In this document: piece after piece, positions 54,041-64,000 of the stretch
How positions within the stretch are numbered: position 1 is the stretch's first letter
Layout: every line of letters starts with the position of its first letter
NCBI GenBank assembly: GCA_963580285.1
Contig: OY757019.1
Location: 58,610,587-58,674,586 of the forward strand
Source: Lucinisca nassula
Lineage: Eukaryota > Mollusca > Bivalvia > Lucinida > Lucinidae
Direction of reading: 5' to 3'
Length of the DNA: 64,000 nt
The notes under the pieces: model-generated
Told to the model about the DNA's origin: nothing
Database searches by the model: none
The model's input: only the letters and a program-made list of their open reading frames with translations
Program-made: the position numbers and the translations under genes

Positions 54041-54633
54041 TGGCTCGCTCGGCTTGTCGGCTGTGTTTTTGTTGCTTGTTAAGACGTGTTTGTCCGTCTT
54101 TCTCTTTGGTGTTTGGGATGGGCTTTGGGTTCTGATTCGGTCGGTTCCTGAGGTGTCTTTGCCCATTTAAGTTTCAACACATTCCGCCTATAGTTTCCGT
54201 AGAAGAAGAATATTTCCTTTTAATATATAGGCGTGTCGGCTAGCTTGACCATCCTGGTCAATACAATTTTCTTTATTTCACCCCGAACAATAATTCCCTT
54301 AAAAGATGAGCCCAGCAGTTTCACAGTTAAACTGGAGTTTGGACATATTCCGTCCTAGAAACATTGCGCCATGGTCATAGAAATACCTTGACATTTGGCA
54401 TTTGTAGAGGTTCGTGTAGTAAACGGTTTGACGGCGTCTAGTTGTGTATCAATGATTGATTTACTTTTCATTCCATTCCGAAAACCTAAATCAGGGACAC
54501 AATGAGACCCTTCCGTCAAGAAAAATATAGGGTCATCATTTGTATAAATCTGACTACTCAATCAACCGATGGTATATATTAAGTTACAAAGCAATCGGCA
54601 AAGCAGTTCTGGAGACGATGTTTATTGTTTTAC
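54041..54633. other. unassigned sequence
   Basis: 54085-54175 has a faint resemblance to the 3' part of family A ('tctctttggtgtttgggatg'). Otherwise nothing. Confidence 0.3.
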
Positions 54634-54945
54634 CATATATGGACATGGCAGCCATATTTGGAGTGTAACCGGGAGCATTTGAATAAACGTTTGTTCCCGT
54701 CTGCATATAGAATTTAATGGAAAGTCAGCCCAGCGAGAGAAGAAAAACTTTCAAAATGTAGATTGTCTACGTCACGTGACAGACGGTAGAGCCTATATGG
54801 ACATGACAGCCATAACCGGGAGCATTTGAATAAACGTTTGTTCCCGGCTGCATATAGAATTTAATGGAAAGTCAGCCCAGCGATTTCAGAGAAGAAATAC
54901 TTTCAAAATGTTGATTGTCTACGTCACGTGACAGACGGTAGAGCT
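54634..54945 (+). repeat. tandem duplication, two units of about 155 bp
   Basis: 'taaccgggagcatttgaata', 'cgtttgttccc', 'gcatatagaatttaatggaa' and 'gtctacgtcacgtgacagac' occur once in each unit (starting about 54636 and 54794). The first 30 bp match the H phrase 'accatatatgg(g/a)catgg'. Confidence 0.85.
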
Positions 54946-55030
54946 TCTCGTCCTTTGAGCTCCCCTGACCTACCGTGTGTCTGCTCAGGGGAGTAAGCTC
55001 TCTTGAGCTGTCAGCTCAGGGGAGTAAAGA
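54946..55030. repeat. small hairpin with 'gagctcccctgac' arms
   Basis: 'tgagctcccctgac' is complementary to 'ctgctcaggggagtaagctc' and again to 'cagctcaggggagtaa'. Two alternative hairpins are therefore possible. Confidence 0.6.
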
Positions 55031-55683
55031 TACAAGGCCTAGCCGAACTCTGGGACAACCTTTCATGATTTATCGAACTTACGTCGAGACACTTGAGAAC
55101 GATACGTATGTCAGTTATTTTGCCACTGTTGACGGTAATAAATTCAGCCCATAACAAAGAATGTATTGCGAAGAACACATCATTTGCAAAGAAATGCCAG
55201 ATATTGAAAGGTTTTAAGTATAAGAATAAAAGCTAATGCAACAGGCGTGATTTATATGAGCTGAACAAACACATGAGAAGAGTTTCCAATCGAGTGTTTG
55301 AAGTGTTGTCAAGTAAGGCCTTTGCGTGCGAGCTTTTCCTGTAATTCTACGAATGAGAATAATTCTTTACGAGGTACCAAAAAGCAGACTTGGACCAGTT
55401 TTATGACTATGAAGCTAATGGCAATGCATTACTTTCGCATACGAAATATATTACAATGGCTGATTTTATGGTCGGCTTGCATGATTTATGCATATTAGAA
55501 TATAATGAACTTCGCAGAATTTATACTTGCTCTAAACTGTATTATTTGCATATACCATTTCCTCATATACTGGCGTTCTGTAATCATGTTTACATATTAT
55601 CGGAATCTTTTGTATTAATCTGTTGCGAAGCACATATCAAAAAAGAAAAAAAAAAGAAAAAAAAAAGTGACAAACAGAGAAGA
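55031..55683. other. unassigned sequence
   Basis: A 147-codon plus frame crosses 55390-55833, but it runs through an A-rich tract and into family A and has no recognisable similarity. Confidence 0.3.
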
Positions 55684-55750
55684 CCAGTGGAATTCGTTTC
55701 ACTGACCGTTACAAGGCGGTTCTTCTGTCGCGATTTATTTATTTATTATT

Positions 55751-55781
<31 letters not shown>

Positions 55782-55998
55782 GGTTTTGGTTTATTTTTGT
55801 TGTGGTTTGTCTTGTGTGTGTGTATCGATTTGAATAGCCAATTGGCCATGTTGTTGGAAAGTAGCTGTATATTTCCGCTATTGATGTTTCCATTAGGGTC
55901 TAGTTTTTTCGTGTTTGTACTTCTTTCCCTTTGGTGTCTCTGATGGGAACTGTGGGTTAATTGTAGCGACTCCTGATCATTGGCATTACTTCTATTTT
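55684..55998 (+). repeat. family A 3' half
   Basis: 'gtggaattcgtttcactgac', 'caaggcggttcttctgtcgc', a GTTTT repeat, 'gccaattggccatgttgttg', 'ctttggtgtctctgatggg' and 'actcctgatcattgg'. Confidence 0.8.
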
Positions 55999-56205
55999 AA
56001 AATAGTTTTACCGATATTTTATTTTCAGCTCTTTCTAGATTCTAAACGTGCTCTTTGACGTCCCTGTCGCTGTGTGAAAAAGCTCTGAGTTGCTTGCTCC
56101 TGAAATGTATCGAACTTTAATTCCAACCAATCAAATTGCTCAAAATTTACAGAATGATGGAGCATTGGAATTATTTACAGTTGATGACAATGATGCTAGC
56201 GTACT

Positions 56206-56290
56206 ATATAGAGGATCATACATGAGTGTTCATGTATTATTGATTTTTTTTTTAATTAAACGAATCGTTACGTCATATAGGTTATTATCA
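56206..56290 (-). mobile_element. family L end fragment
   Basis: 'tagaggatcatacatgagtg' and 'ttcatgtattattgatt' equal the inverted end of L at 58075-58124. Confidence 0.6.
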
Positions 56291-56314
56291 GTGTAATGAA
56301 CACCCATTGAAACC

Positions 56315-56541
56315 CCGCTTTACGGGCCTCCGTGGCCTAGTGGATAAGAGCGCTGACTCTTAGTCATTAGGTCTCTCACCGCCGTAGGTTCGAGCCTCGC
56401 TCTGGCCACGTGTGAGACGCCAAGTTCTGCAACGGAAGGTTAGGTGGTTTTTCTCCGGGTACTCCGGTTTTCGCCCACCTCTGATTAACGATCGGCTCGA
56501 TATGAGTGAAATAATCTTGAAAGGGCCGTAAAACCCAAACC

Positions 56542-56572
<31 letters not shown>

Positions 56573-56577
56573 GCTTT
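56315..56577 (+). mobile_element. tRNA-derived SINE, family T, with 7 bp TSD
   Basis: Element 56322-56570: head with A box region 'gtggcctagtggataagagc' and B box ggttcgagcct (56388-56398), body 'tttctccgggtactccggtt', '3' end 'gggccgtaaaacccaaacc' and a 28-base A tail. Flanks ccgcttt at 56315-56321 and 56571-56577. The extra bases in the anticodon arm argue against a real tRNA gene. Confidence 0.9.
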
Positions 56578-56579
56578 GT

Positions 56580-56868
56580 ATATGCCCCTGCCGATCGGGC
56601 TGCATTGGACTCCCGCGCATAGCTGAAACCGACCGCACATGAATACTTGTAAGCCGCCTAGAAGGTCTAAGCCGCCAAGAAGGTCTTCCCAGGCAAAGTG
56701 ATAAAGTGATGCGAGTCGGACTGTCTGTCCATATAAATGCTTTTGGTTGGCTTGAGATTTCTAAAAGTCCCACAAAATTGGAAGCAACGTTGGAATCAAC
56801 CTCTCCAAAATGACCTAAATCGTGTTGACGGGAACGTCAAACCTCAGCTTAAACGAACAAACAAAACT
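56580..56868 (+). mobile_element. family D SINE, diverged
   Basis: 'gcccctgccgatcgggctgc', 'agctgaaaccgaccgcacat', an internal repeat of 'aaggtct', an interrupted 'ggaagcaacgt' block and the tail 'tgttgacgggaacgtcaaac'. Confidence 0.8.
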
Positions 56869-57020
56869 CCGCTTTATATAGAGAAAAGTGGGGTTTACAT
56901 GGGCATACATTTTTTGGCTCAAAAACGTAGATTGTTGGTGCTCATTAGAACTGCCTCAATATGACGGTTCTAACGAGCACCAATAATCTATGTTTGGGCT
57001 AGAAATGAGAAAAAAGTGAC
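56866..57020 (+). mobile_element. family B-related core, partial
   Basis: 'aaaagtggggtttacatggg', core 'gttggtgctcattagaactg' with 'acggttctaacgagcaccaa', then 'gggctagaaatgag'. Same 'gttggtgctc' variant as 5500-5690. Confidence 0.6.
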
Positions 57021-57669
57021 CATTCAGGCAAAAAGTGCTAAAAGGGCAGGGAACAGTGCGTCTTTTAATCAAATTGCCCTTGTCGATACAGATTCATTCA
57101 GATATCAATTTGTTGGGACTATAAGACTGAATTTTATGGCGATTATTAATCGAACCATCTAATTTGCATAAAATAGCGCTTGCAAAAATTCGAAATAGTT
57201 TGTCACCATAGTTACACTCTTCTAGATGAAGCATTTGAAAAGCACGTTCACCGTAGACTTCTATTATATTTCGTTTTAGAAAATTTGTTGGTACAATGTG
57301 AGATAATTCAGTTTAGCATGTACCTAATTTGTGTAATTTATGCTAATTTATGCACATTAATGCAAATTATTAACACTGTAATGTTAACTATCTTGGTAAG
57401 CATGAACCGATTTTTAAGGCAACAGCAGTTTTGGAATGCTGAATGTGCCCCCTTTTAATAGCCCCTTTAAACAAGAGTATAGTAATAAAACGAAGTGTTT
57501 CGATTTGTTTTGCACGTGCCTGATGGTTGGATTGCCAGTCACTATAAAAAAATCAGTCTAGTGTCTCACATCCCCTGCAAAATGATGTCTGAATAATACG
57601 TATATTTTGTTTGGTTCAAAAGTTAACGCTTTCAAACGCCCATAATGTCTTTTTTCTAAAACAAAATAA
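57021..57669. other. unassigned AT-rich sequence
   Basis: No feature was recognised. A 92-codon plus frame (57180-57458) has no recognisable similarity. Confidence 0.3.
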
Positions 57670-57726
57670 TCTGAAAAATATATAATGTACCATTTTATGA
57701 CACGGATGTGTTACCGTAATGTTGTT
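57670..57726 (-). mobile_element. family B' terminal fragment
   Basis: 'gaaaaatatataatgtacca' followed by 'gacacggatgtgttaccgta' 'atg' matches the terminus at 4170-4211. Confidence 0.5.
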
Positions 57727-57760
57727 ATTAAGAGAAAAGAAATAAATTATAGCTATTTAT

Positions 57761-58124
57761 CATATGACGTCGCGTCTGGGAGTGTAATAACGCCATGTAA
57801 TATTTTCGACAATCCACTAGTGGATTAAATATGCAAATTAGCTAGATACGTCCCGTTACGTTACATGTACGACGTCCTTAACGACGTCGCGTGTACTAAC
57901 GGCGGAATATTGACATTTTCTTGTAAACAGTCGTGAATAAAATGCGTTTTAAATGTCATATGATAAAAATAATCTTGCATTCGAGCTCATGTATTATTGA
58001 ATTTATTAAACTCGTTGAGGAAAAGGGATAAAATGCTCGGCCTTTGCCGAGCATTTTATCCCTTTTCCTCAACGAGTTTAATAAATTCAATAATACATGA
58101 ACACTCATGTAAGATCCTCTATAT
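57761..58124 (+). mobile_element. family L element with perfect terminal hairpin
   Basis: Same block order as 45664-46515 but without P2: 'tatgacgtcgcgtctgggag', 'ccactagtggattaaatatg', 'taacgacgtcgcgtgtacta'. From 57988 it contains a perfect 54 bp inverted repeat with a 4 nt loop that the other copy lacks. The 148-codon minus frame across it is incidental. Confidence 0.85.
57988..58099. repeat. perfect 54 bp inverted repeat, 4 nt loop
   Basis: Arms 57988-58041 and 58046-58099 show no mismatch. The inner stem is gataaaatgctcggc. Capable of cruciform extrusion and of a very stable RNA hairpin. Confidence 0.97.
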
Positions 58125-58235
58125 TTAACTGTGTTGTCCGAATTTGAAAGGAAACTGAAATAAATGAAATAAATATACAAAATATTGTATTTCATTGTAC
58201 CTACTCTCCATCTGTCGCTACAGATAGTAGTGTTA

Positions 58236-58448
58236 TACAGTAAAAAAATTCCGCTATTAAGACCACCTAAAATTAAGACTAATTCAGCTTTAAAAAGATT
58301 ATTTAGTAGGTTGGAGTTATTCCTTCTTTGCGTTTTCTGCATACAGTGTCCTTTGGCCAGAAACCACCTTTGGGACTGTTCAAAAGTGGTCTTAAAGACC
58401 ACTTTCGAACAGTCCCAAAGGTGGTCTTAATATAGGAATTTTACTGTA
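58236..58448 (+). mobile_element. family C MITE, TA-flanked
   Basis: Element 58238-58446, TIRs cagtaaaaaaattccgctat and the partner ending 'ataggaattttactg', hairpin 'gggactgttcaaaagtggtc' with 'gaccactttcgaacagtccc' near the right end. TA duplicated on each side. Confidence 0.92.
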
Positions 58449-58734
58449 CGTGGACTTCTTGACGTGACAAGAAAATTTCATTGGAATTTCTATTTCTTCC
58501 CAACTTTCCTCTGTTGTTCTTGGGTGTTAATTGTGCGAAAAGTAAATTGATTGCAAGATCCGTACCTCAGACATCTAGCCAAATTAGTTTTGTTTAGGTG
58601 CCAAGCAGCTTATATACAATCAGTATGGGAAAATCGAAGCAAACCTCCAATGAAACAGCATATTAGAGCCATCTACCTTATAACTTTTGACCGGTCCATA
58701 TCTAATTTAATTTAGATTTATGATAATGACTGGT

Positions 58735-58908
58735 AATGTGGGACTCTTACCCGACAATGAGATGAAATGACATCTCAAATCTTGCGCATGGACTGTCCGA
58801 CTCACGCCACTTTGCCCGCATGGCAGGCTTAGACATTCTAACATGGCAGGCTTAGACATTCTAAGCGGTTTAACAGTATTCATGATCCAGTCTATTTCTC
58901 CCTGTGAC
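58735..58908 (-). mobile_element. family D SINE, truncated, with short duplication
   Basis: 'gggactcttacccgacaatg', 'gatgaaatgacatctcaaat', then 'atggcaggcttagacattct' twice in tandem. Tail and 5' end are missing. Confidence 0.75.
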
Positions 58909-58922
58909 ACAATTTATCTGAC

Positions 58923-59202
58923 CATAACGCAAACACGCCTATAGAAATACATTGCCACCTTTATCGCCGAAAAAATGAAAATTTTATGATGAAAAATTGT
59001 GATATTTTTCTTAATTCTGCCCCAAATATAGATTGTGGGCACTCGTAAGAACCGCTTCATTGAGGCGGTTCTAACGAGTACCCACAGTCTATATTTTAGA
59101 GCAGAAATAAGACAAATAAGGTATACCCCCTGAAACCCCAGTTTTACTATATAAAAGTGGGATTCAAGGGGGTCAAAATTATATAGGTGTGTTTTCGTGA
59201 TG
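58923..59202 (+). mobile_element. family B, full length
   Basis: Left 'cataacgcaaacacgcctat', core hairpin at about 59035-59092, right 'ataggtgtgttttcgtgatg'. 'tgac' occurs on both flanks. The long minus frame across it is a shadow. Confidence 0.92.
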
Positions 59203-60049
59203 GTGACGCAATTGATCTGACTGACATGAAAGAGAGCATTTTTGTGGAGTTTCCTGTCCACATGTATGGACACATACCAAATGAAAAATTTATTTAAACC
59301 ATTTCGACACATGTCGCATCCGGTTGAGACATTAGTTTTATGTCTTAACTCAAAATTAGATAACACCTAGTCCAAAAGCACCGCTTTTGATTTTTCTTCG
59401 TCGCTGTTGTGTTAGGCAACCGGACGCTCATTTTACTACGCTTTAACTAGAAACCACCCCATATAACGGCATAAACTGTTCACATTAATAGATTGGTCTT
59501 CTGTAATATTGTGTTCGATATTGGTTACAATTACGACTTCCCTAAAATGTCTGTAATTGCTACCTATTTATGGCAATAACACGAGTCTTTGATCTTACCG
59601 CCTGGCTATAACGCGGGTGATTTTCCAGTCCAGTGTGGCGCACCCATGTTCTTGTCTGAACCTACCCCACTGAAAGTTGGTATACCAATGGTAATAACCA
59701 GCTCTTCAGAGGGAGATTAATGGGGCAGATAATAGGAAATAAAACCGATGTAAACCGGTACTTGTTTTAATGTTATTATCATTTTGTGTTATTGTATCAT
59801 TCCGCCACGGGGGCAAATAAATTGTCAATATTCGGGTCATTTTGTAAGCAGGAACAAGCTCGTAAATAGCGTTTATAGTTCGAAAATATGAGTTTATGCG
59901 AATAAAATGTCACATTTATTTTCATTACGGGTGTTAGTTAACGCTTATGTATGTAAACTGGTGAGTATATCATATCTATACCGTGTAACGAACAACGATA
60001 AATTACATCCGCGATATGATATGCTCCTGAACAACCTTATGCTTTCTTT
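59203..60049. other. 850 bp without recognised repeat; weak first-exon candidate
   Basis: At 59907-59960 an ATG opens a short hydrophobic frame (MSHLFSLRVLVNAYVCKL) directly followed by the donor-like GTGAGT. This is suggestive of a signal-peptide first exon but unsupported by anything else. Confidence 0.2.
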
Positions 60050-60364
60050 ACGGAGTCCCGTAGGCCCCCGCCCATCGGGGCTGGAAGAAATAGATGGGCT
60101 GCATGGTGCTTCCACGCAGAGCTGAAACCGACGGCACACGAGTACTGGTAAATCCCTTTGAGGATCTAAGCCTGCCCAGTGCGAGTCGGTCCGTCCATGT
60201 TTATAAACCCTATTGATTTCATTGGGCGACAGGGCTTGAGATGTCATTTCATCTCAATGTCTGGTAAAAGTCCCACAAAATTGGAAGCAACGTCTCCAAA
60301 ATGACCTATACAGTGTTGACGAAGACGTTAACCCTCAAGTCAAACAAACAAAAAACGGAGTCCC
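60050..60364 (+). mobile_element. family D SINE, full length, with 10 bp TSD
   Basis: Element 60060-60354 between two copies of acggagtccc (60050-60059 and 60355-60364). Head 'gcccccgcccatcggggctg', body 'gcttccacgcagagctgaaa', tail 'gttgacgaagacgttaaccc' plus CAAA repeats. Confidence 0.92.
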
Positions 60365-60475
60365 ATATTTTCTGGTCACATGCCTTTGCAACGACTGGAT
60401 CCGGGTGTTCAATGCGTTCTCAGCAAAGCAATCTCATTAGTGGTCAATATGCCCACTGCTTTCGTTCAACCCTAA

Positions 60476-60717
60476 AGGGAAATGGGAACACCTTGCAGAC
60501 TCCACCTTTTTCAAAGGGAGACAACTTTCGGGACTTGCTGTTCGCCTTTCTATAAGCCCTGTCTAACTGAAAAAGGGGTCTACTCTTAAAGGAAAGTATT
60601 TGCTCCTCTGGAGCAAATTCTGTCCTTTAAAAGTTGGCCCCTTTTGATATGGGAGACAAAAATACTTTTGCAGAGTTGTCTCCTCTGAACGTGTATCCTT
60701 TTCCCTTACATTTCTGT
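60476..60717 (+). repeat. family J dispersed repeat
   Basis: Same order as 41163-41404: 'gggaacaccttgcagactcc', 'gggacttgctgttc', 'tgaaaaaggggtctactctt', hairpin 'aaggaaagtatttgctcc' with 'ggagcaaattctgtccttt', 'tgggagacaaaaat'. A further 'aaaggaaagcatttgctcgt' block lies at 60826. Confidence 0.65.
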
Positions 60718-60724
60718 ACTTTCA

Positions 60725-60795
60725 GCAAACAGTGTAAACACTGATCAGAAGCCGCGTTCTGTGGCGTCTGATTCGCCAGTTTCCCACTCTTGCTT
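60725..60795. repeat. family N hairpin, decayed right arm
   Basis: 'gcaaacagtgtaaacactga' and 'tcagaagccgcgttctgtgg' 'cgtctga' retain the inner stem. The outer right arm is eroded. Confidence 0.65.
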
Positions 60796-60890
60796 GTATA
60801 ATCATGAACATAGGGGTAAACTCTTAAAGGAAAGCATTTGCTCGTAAGGATCACATGCTTCCCTTTACCAGTAGACCAAGTTTCATAGGA

Positions 60891-62060
60891 ACTACGTTTA
60901 CGGGAAGAGCAAAAATGAAGTCACAAAGTTGTCTCTCTCGTACAAGCACATGGTAGAAAATATATGACGTGCTACTTTTCCGCTTATTGAATGTAAAGGG
61001 GAAATATTTAGGTAATAACCTGCAAGCCCAGCTTGTAGACTGTCAACGTTGTCATTCCTGTGTTCATACGTTGTATGTTTTATATGTTATTGAGACAGAC
61101 ACTTGTTCGACTAATTTTACAATAAAATGTGATTCGTTATTGTGAACTGACCTCAACGATGAGATGAAAATGTGCAGATACATGTACAGAGACGATCGGA
61201 CAGACGTCAGCAGGCACGATTTTTATTTTTTATTTTTTTTTTCGGTCTTTATCGCTATGATTTAATCATATTTCAATGCAAAAACCTCAAAAGCAAGAAA
61301 CAATCACAGTCTATTGTAGTTTATAATCAGCCCTAGAAGTGGTTCAGTGGATTTCTCAGAGAAATTCCGGATAATGGTGTCAATATTACCGAAAGTTGGT
61401 AAGCTGTCGGCGGCAAAGACCGAGGCTAGTACCTCCACTATTTGGCGCTAGATGGCGCTGTAGATAACTGTTTATGGTTTCTTCTGACTTGAGAGATCAT
61501 CCGCCGATCGTCCCTATATTAAACCCAATTTGCAAAGCTATTCCCAATCCTTGGCCAATTTCCTCATTTGTAGATTTTATGGCGTATCTCTCACTGTGAA
61601 GAGAATTCTGCACATTTTTGTGCATGACACCTGGCCAGGTTAACAATTGACGAACGCCAAATGAGTTGGGACCCAGTGTATTGTCTCTTTCGTATAATAT
61701 TAAAAGGCATGCCTTTGTCATAGCAAACACACTGATCAGTTGATCGAAGAACGCATGCCCGACTATATGGAAGATTTAGTCTGGACATGTCCAATTTTTG
61801 TAAAGGCAGGCTTAGCATGGTCCGCACAAGTTTCCGTAACGGAGGAACAAGGCATGTTTTCCCTTGACAATTGTCTTGATTTGATTGATCAATGACAGAT
61901 GGAAATAAAAATTATTTTATTACCCCGGCCTGCCATTGATTTTAGGGGACTAGTGGCATGCCTATTCTTTGGGGCATTCTGCACTGAATAACTTGTCCCA
62001 CTGCGAACCTATTTTGTCGTATTTCACTGATTTTACACGGAAACCTATAAACGAGACATA
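60891..62060. other. 1.2 kb without recognised feature
   Basis: Overlapping minus frames at 61497-61827 have no recognisable similarity. No repeat family was identified. Confidence 0.35.
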
Positions 62061-62128
62061 TGCAAAGAGTGCAGACCCAGATCAGACGTCGCATTATGCT
62101 GCGTCTGATCCGAGTCTTCACTGTTAAA
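62061..62128. repeat. family N hairpin
   Basis: Outer stem 'gcaaagagtgcagaccc' with 'gagtcttcactgtt', inner stem gatcagacgtcgcat with its complement atgctgcgtctgatc. Confidence 0.8.
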
Positions 62129-62341
62129 CCGCTTAGAATAATTAAGCCTACCCAGGTAAAGTGGTGTGAGTCAGACCGCCCAATGCATAAAAGCATTTGT
62201 GTTAAATTGGGCGACAAGGTCTGAGATGCCATTTCATCTCAGTGGGGTAAAAGTCCCACAGAATTGGAAGCAACGTCTCCAAAATGACCTAAATAGTGTT
62301 GTCGGGGACATTAAACCTCAATTGAAACAAACAAACAAACA
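62124..62341 (+). mobile_element. family D SINE, 5' truncated
   Basis: Begins at 'taaaccgcttagaa' directly against the N hairpin and runs to 'attaaacctcaattgaaaca' plus (CAAA)n. Confidence 0.85.
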
Positions 62342-62820
62342 ATGAATCAAAACATTATCTCACTTTTATATTCTAACATACGTTCGAGGTTGTCCATGCA
62401 TTTACATGCATGTATGTTCAGAGTCAAAAAGAAAAAGAAAAGAAAAAAAAAATCCCAAACTTTATTATTTCGATACAACATTTTAATGTAAATTAGTAGA
62501 CTATATAAAGGGGTATAAATTTAGGCCGTCTCACCAGTGCATATGTATGTATATTGTATGGGAATCTATTTCTGTTGTTGTTCATTCGCACTTGCGTCCC
62601 CCGCGCTGACGATTTTATGACCATCTCTCGGACAGTGGGTGACAGTAACCATACCTTAGGCTTCGTACGATAAATACAGGGCCATAAAACCGTAATGACA
62701 AAGCATGTTTGCGTGCAGAAAACAAGGTTCTTGCCAAAACATACCATGGATATTTTCCCATCACCATAGATATGTTCCCATCGAGTGTGCTGAGGATGTT
62801 CGCGTGTCTGCAAACACGGC
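62342..62820. other. unassigned sequence
   Basis: No feature was recognised. Confidence 0.35.
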
Positions 62821-63102
62821 AAAAGCATAATGAAAACACGCCTATTCAAATACATTGTAAATTTTACCGCCGAAAAAAATGAAAATTAAAATTGTGATAT
62901 TGTTCTTATTTCTGCTCGAAATATAGATTGTGGGTACTCGTTAGAACCGCCTCATCGAGGCGGTTCTAACGAGTACCCACAGTCTATATTTTAGAGCAGA
63001 AATAAGAAAAATATAAGGTTACCCCTGTAAACCCGGTTTTACTGTATAAAAGTGGGGTTCAAGGGGGACAGGATTGTATAGGCGTGTTTTCGTGATGAAA
63101 AG
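62821..63102 (+). mobile_element. family B, full length, with possible 5 bp TSD
   Basis: Element 62826-63097: left 'cataatgaaaacacgcctat', core hairpin about 62926-62991 with near-perfect arms, right ataggcgtgttttcgtgatg. aaaag is present on both flanks (62821-62825, 63098-63102). Best reference copy of B in the window. Confidence 0.95.
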
Positions 63103-63185
63103 AACACACGAAATTCATAAGAAAGCTCCTATCCATCGTATATTGTGCAAATTAAGCCTTATTACATCAGAATACCAAATATACT

Positions 63186-63508
63186 TAAATTCAGTGCATT
63201 ATGATTTGAGGGTTAACGTCCCCGCCAACACTGTATGTGTCATTTTGGAGACTCTGCTTCCAATTTTGTGGGACTTTTACCCGACACTGAGATGAAATGA
63301 CATCTCAAGCCCTGTCGCCCAATGAAACATATAGGGTTTATAAGCATGGTCGGCCCGACTCGCACCGCTTTTCCTGGGCAGGCTTAGATCCCCTAAGCGG
63401 AATACCAGTACTCGTGTGCTGTCCGATTCAACTCTGCGTGGAAGCATCATGCAGCCCATATAATTCTTCAAGCCCCGATGGGTGGGGGCCTATAAATTCG
63501 ATGCATTA
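63186..63508 (-). mobile_element. family D SINE, full length, with diverged TSD
   Basis: Element about 63202-63492. Flanks taaattcagtgcatta and taaattcgatgcatta (14 of 16 identical). Confidence 0.9.
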
Positions 63509-63594
63509 ATGCAACAGAATTAAGAATAGTATGTAAATTAATTGACGGTATCTTGAAAGAAAAACACCAATAAGCGGTATTAATGCGTTTAATA

Positions 63595-63798
63595 TACAGT
63601 AAAATTCCTATATTAAGTCCTACTTTTGGACTGTTCAAAAGTGGTCTTTAAGACCACTTTTGAACAGTCCCAAAGGTGGTCTCTGACCAGAGGACAGTGT
63701 ATGCAGAAAAGACAAAGAAAGAATAACTACAACCTCCTAAGTAAGCTTCTCAAATCAAATTTAGTCTTAGCTGGTCTTAATAACGGAATCTTACAGTA
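63595..63798 (-). mobile_element. family C MITE, TA-flanked
   Basis: Element 63597-63796 with left TIR cagtaaaattcctatattaa, hairpin 'tgttcaaaagtggtctttaa' near the left end, and right end 'taacggaatcttacag'. TA on both sides. Confidence 0.88.
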
Positions 63799-63911
63799 TA
63801 TGCAGCGGACAGTGTGGGTACACGAAATCTGGTGGACTATAGCGTAAGCATTCAAGCAGCTTCATGAAACTATATATTTTGGCGTCGACGTTGATTCAAA
63901 GTTGCATGTCG
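63799..63911. other. short unassigned stretch
   Basis: No feature was recognised. Confidence 0.35.
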
Positions 63912-63985
63912 TTGTTTGAATTGAGGTTCAACGTCCCCGTCAGCCAGCACAATTTAGGTCGTAAAGCTTCAAATTCAAACAAAAA
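63912..63985 (-). mobile_element. family D SINE, 3'-end fragment
   Basis: 'ttgaattgaggttcaacgtc' and 'cccgtcagccagcacaattt' 'aggtc' match the D tail. The rest is missing or lies beyond the window edge. Confidence 0.6.
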
Positions 63986-64000
63986 CAAACATATATGTGG

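Noticed and set aside
55390..55833. 147-codon plus-strand open frame
   Set aside because: It passes through an A-rich tract and into family A. The composition is low-complexity and no homology was recognised.
57956..58402. 148-codon minus-strand open frame
   Set aside because: It crosses the end of an L element, its perfect hairpin and a C MITE. Both are non-coding repeats.

Overview
The window looks like intergenic or intronic DNA from a large, AT-rich, repeat-dense invertebrate nuclear genome. The best guess is a marine bivalve mollusc. The grounds are the absence of bacterial-type gene density and operons; many tRNA-derived SINEs; long microsatellites; hundreds-of-bp hairpin MITEs; and two repeat types that I associate with bivalve genomic DNA (the 'TTAACCC...' hairpin element and the 'accatatatgggcatggcggcc' repeat). 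This placement is recalled and inferred, not searched. No complete host protein-coding gene is visible. The only protein homologies I can support are three broken transposon remnants: a non-LTR retrotransposon reverse transcriptase (about 16130-17345, +), a mariner-type transposase N-terminus (21957-22055, +), and a fragment of a metazoan retroelement protein (52905-53210, -). A few splice-site-bounded stretches, best at 27303-27347, could be tiny exons of a host gene whose introns fill the window.

Most of the rest is dispersed repeats, sorted here into families by comparing copies inside the window. Names are mine. A: a roughly 550 bp repeat with a poly-C stretch, about 14 copies on both strands. 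B: a 160-350 bp MITE with TIR CATCACGAAAACACGCCTAT and a central near-perfect hairpin, about 25 full or partial copies; a subfamily B' has a different TIR. C: a roughly 205 bp TA-flanked MITE with an off-centre hairpin, 4 copies. D: a roughly 295 bp SINE-like retroposon, 12 substantial copies, several with clear target-site duplications. E, F, G, S and T: other SINE-like families, most with tRNA-like heads. H: a roughly 420 bp tandem unit. K: two-unit satellite arrays. L: a roughly 360 bp element, 2 long copies. M: a TA-flanked MITE. N: a TTAA-flanked hairpin MITE whose loop-proximal stem differs between copies. P1 and P2: two different TTAA-flanked MITEs whose unoccupied paralogous sites also lie in this window.

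Layout: 1-9.3 kb has A copies, CT/ATTT/AAT microsatellites, a SINE inserted into an A copy, and a K array. 9.3-20 kb has A copies, the dead LINE, several hairpins and a 41 bp minisatellite. 20-30 kb has rearranged B copies, the mariner scrap and the micro-exon candidate. 30-41 kb has K arrays, the P1 insertion, a tail-to-tail D pair, a doubled B hairpin, and a 14-unit array whose spacers alternate. 41-51 kb has H, a four-level nest of elements, P2, N hairpins, a SINE joined to a 105 bp GT repeat, and E SINEs. 51-64 kb has an inverted duplication of retroelement coding sequence, further hairpins, and more SINEs and MITEs.

Nothing here forms a multi-gene system. The noteworthy biology is in the mobile DNA: hairpin cores shared between MITE families, SINE families sharing one 3' tail, and in-window empty sites that prove insertions.
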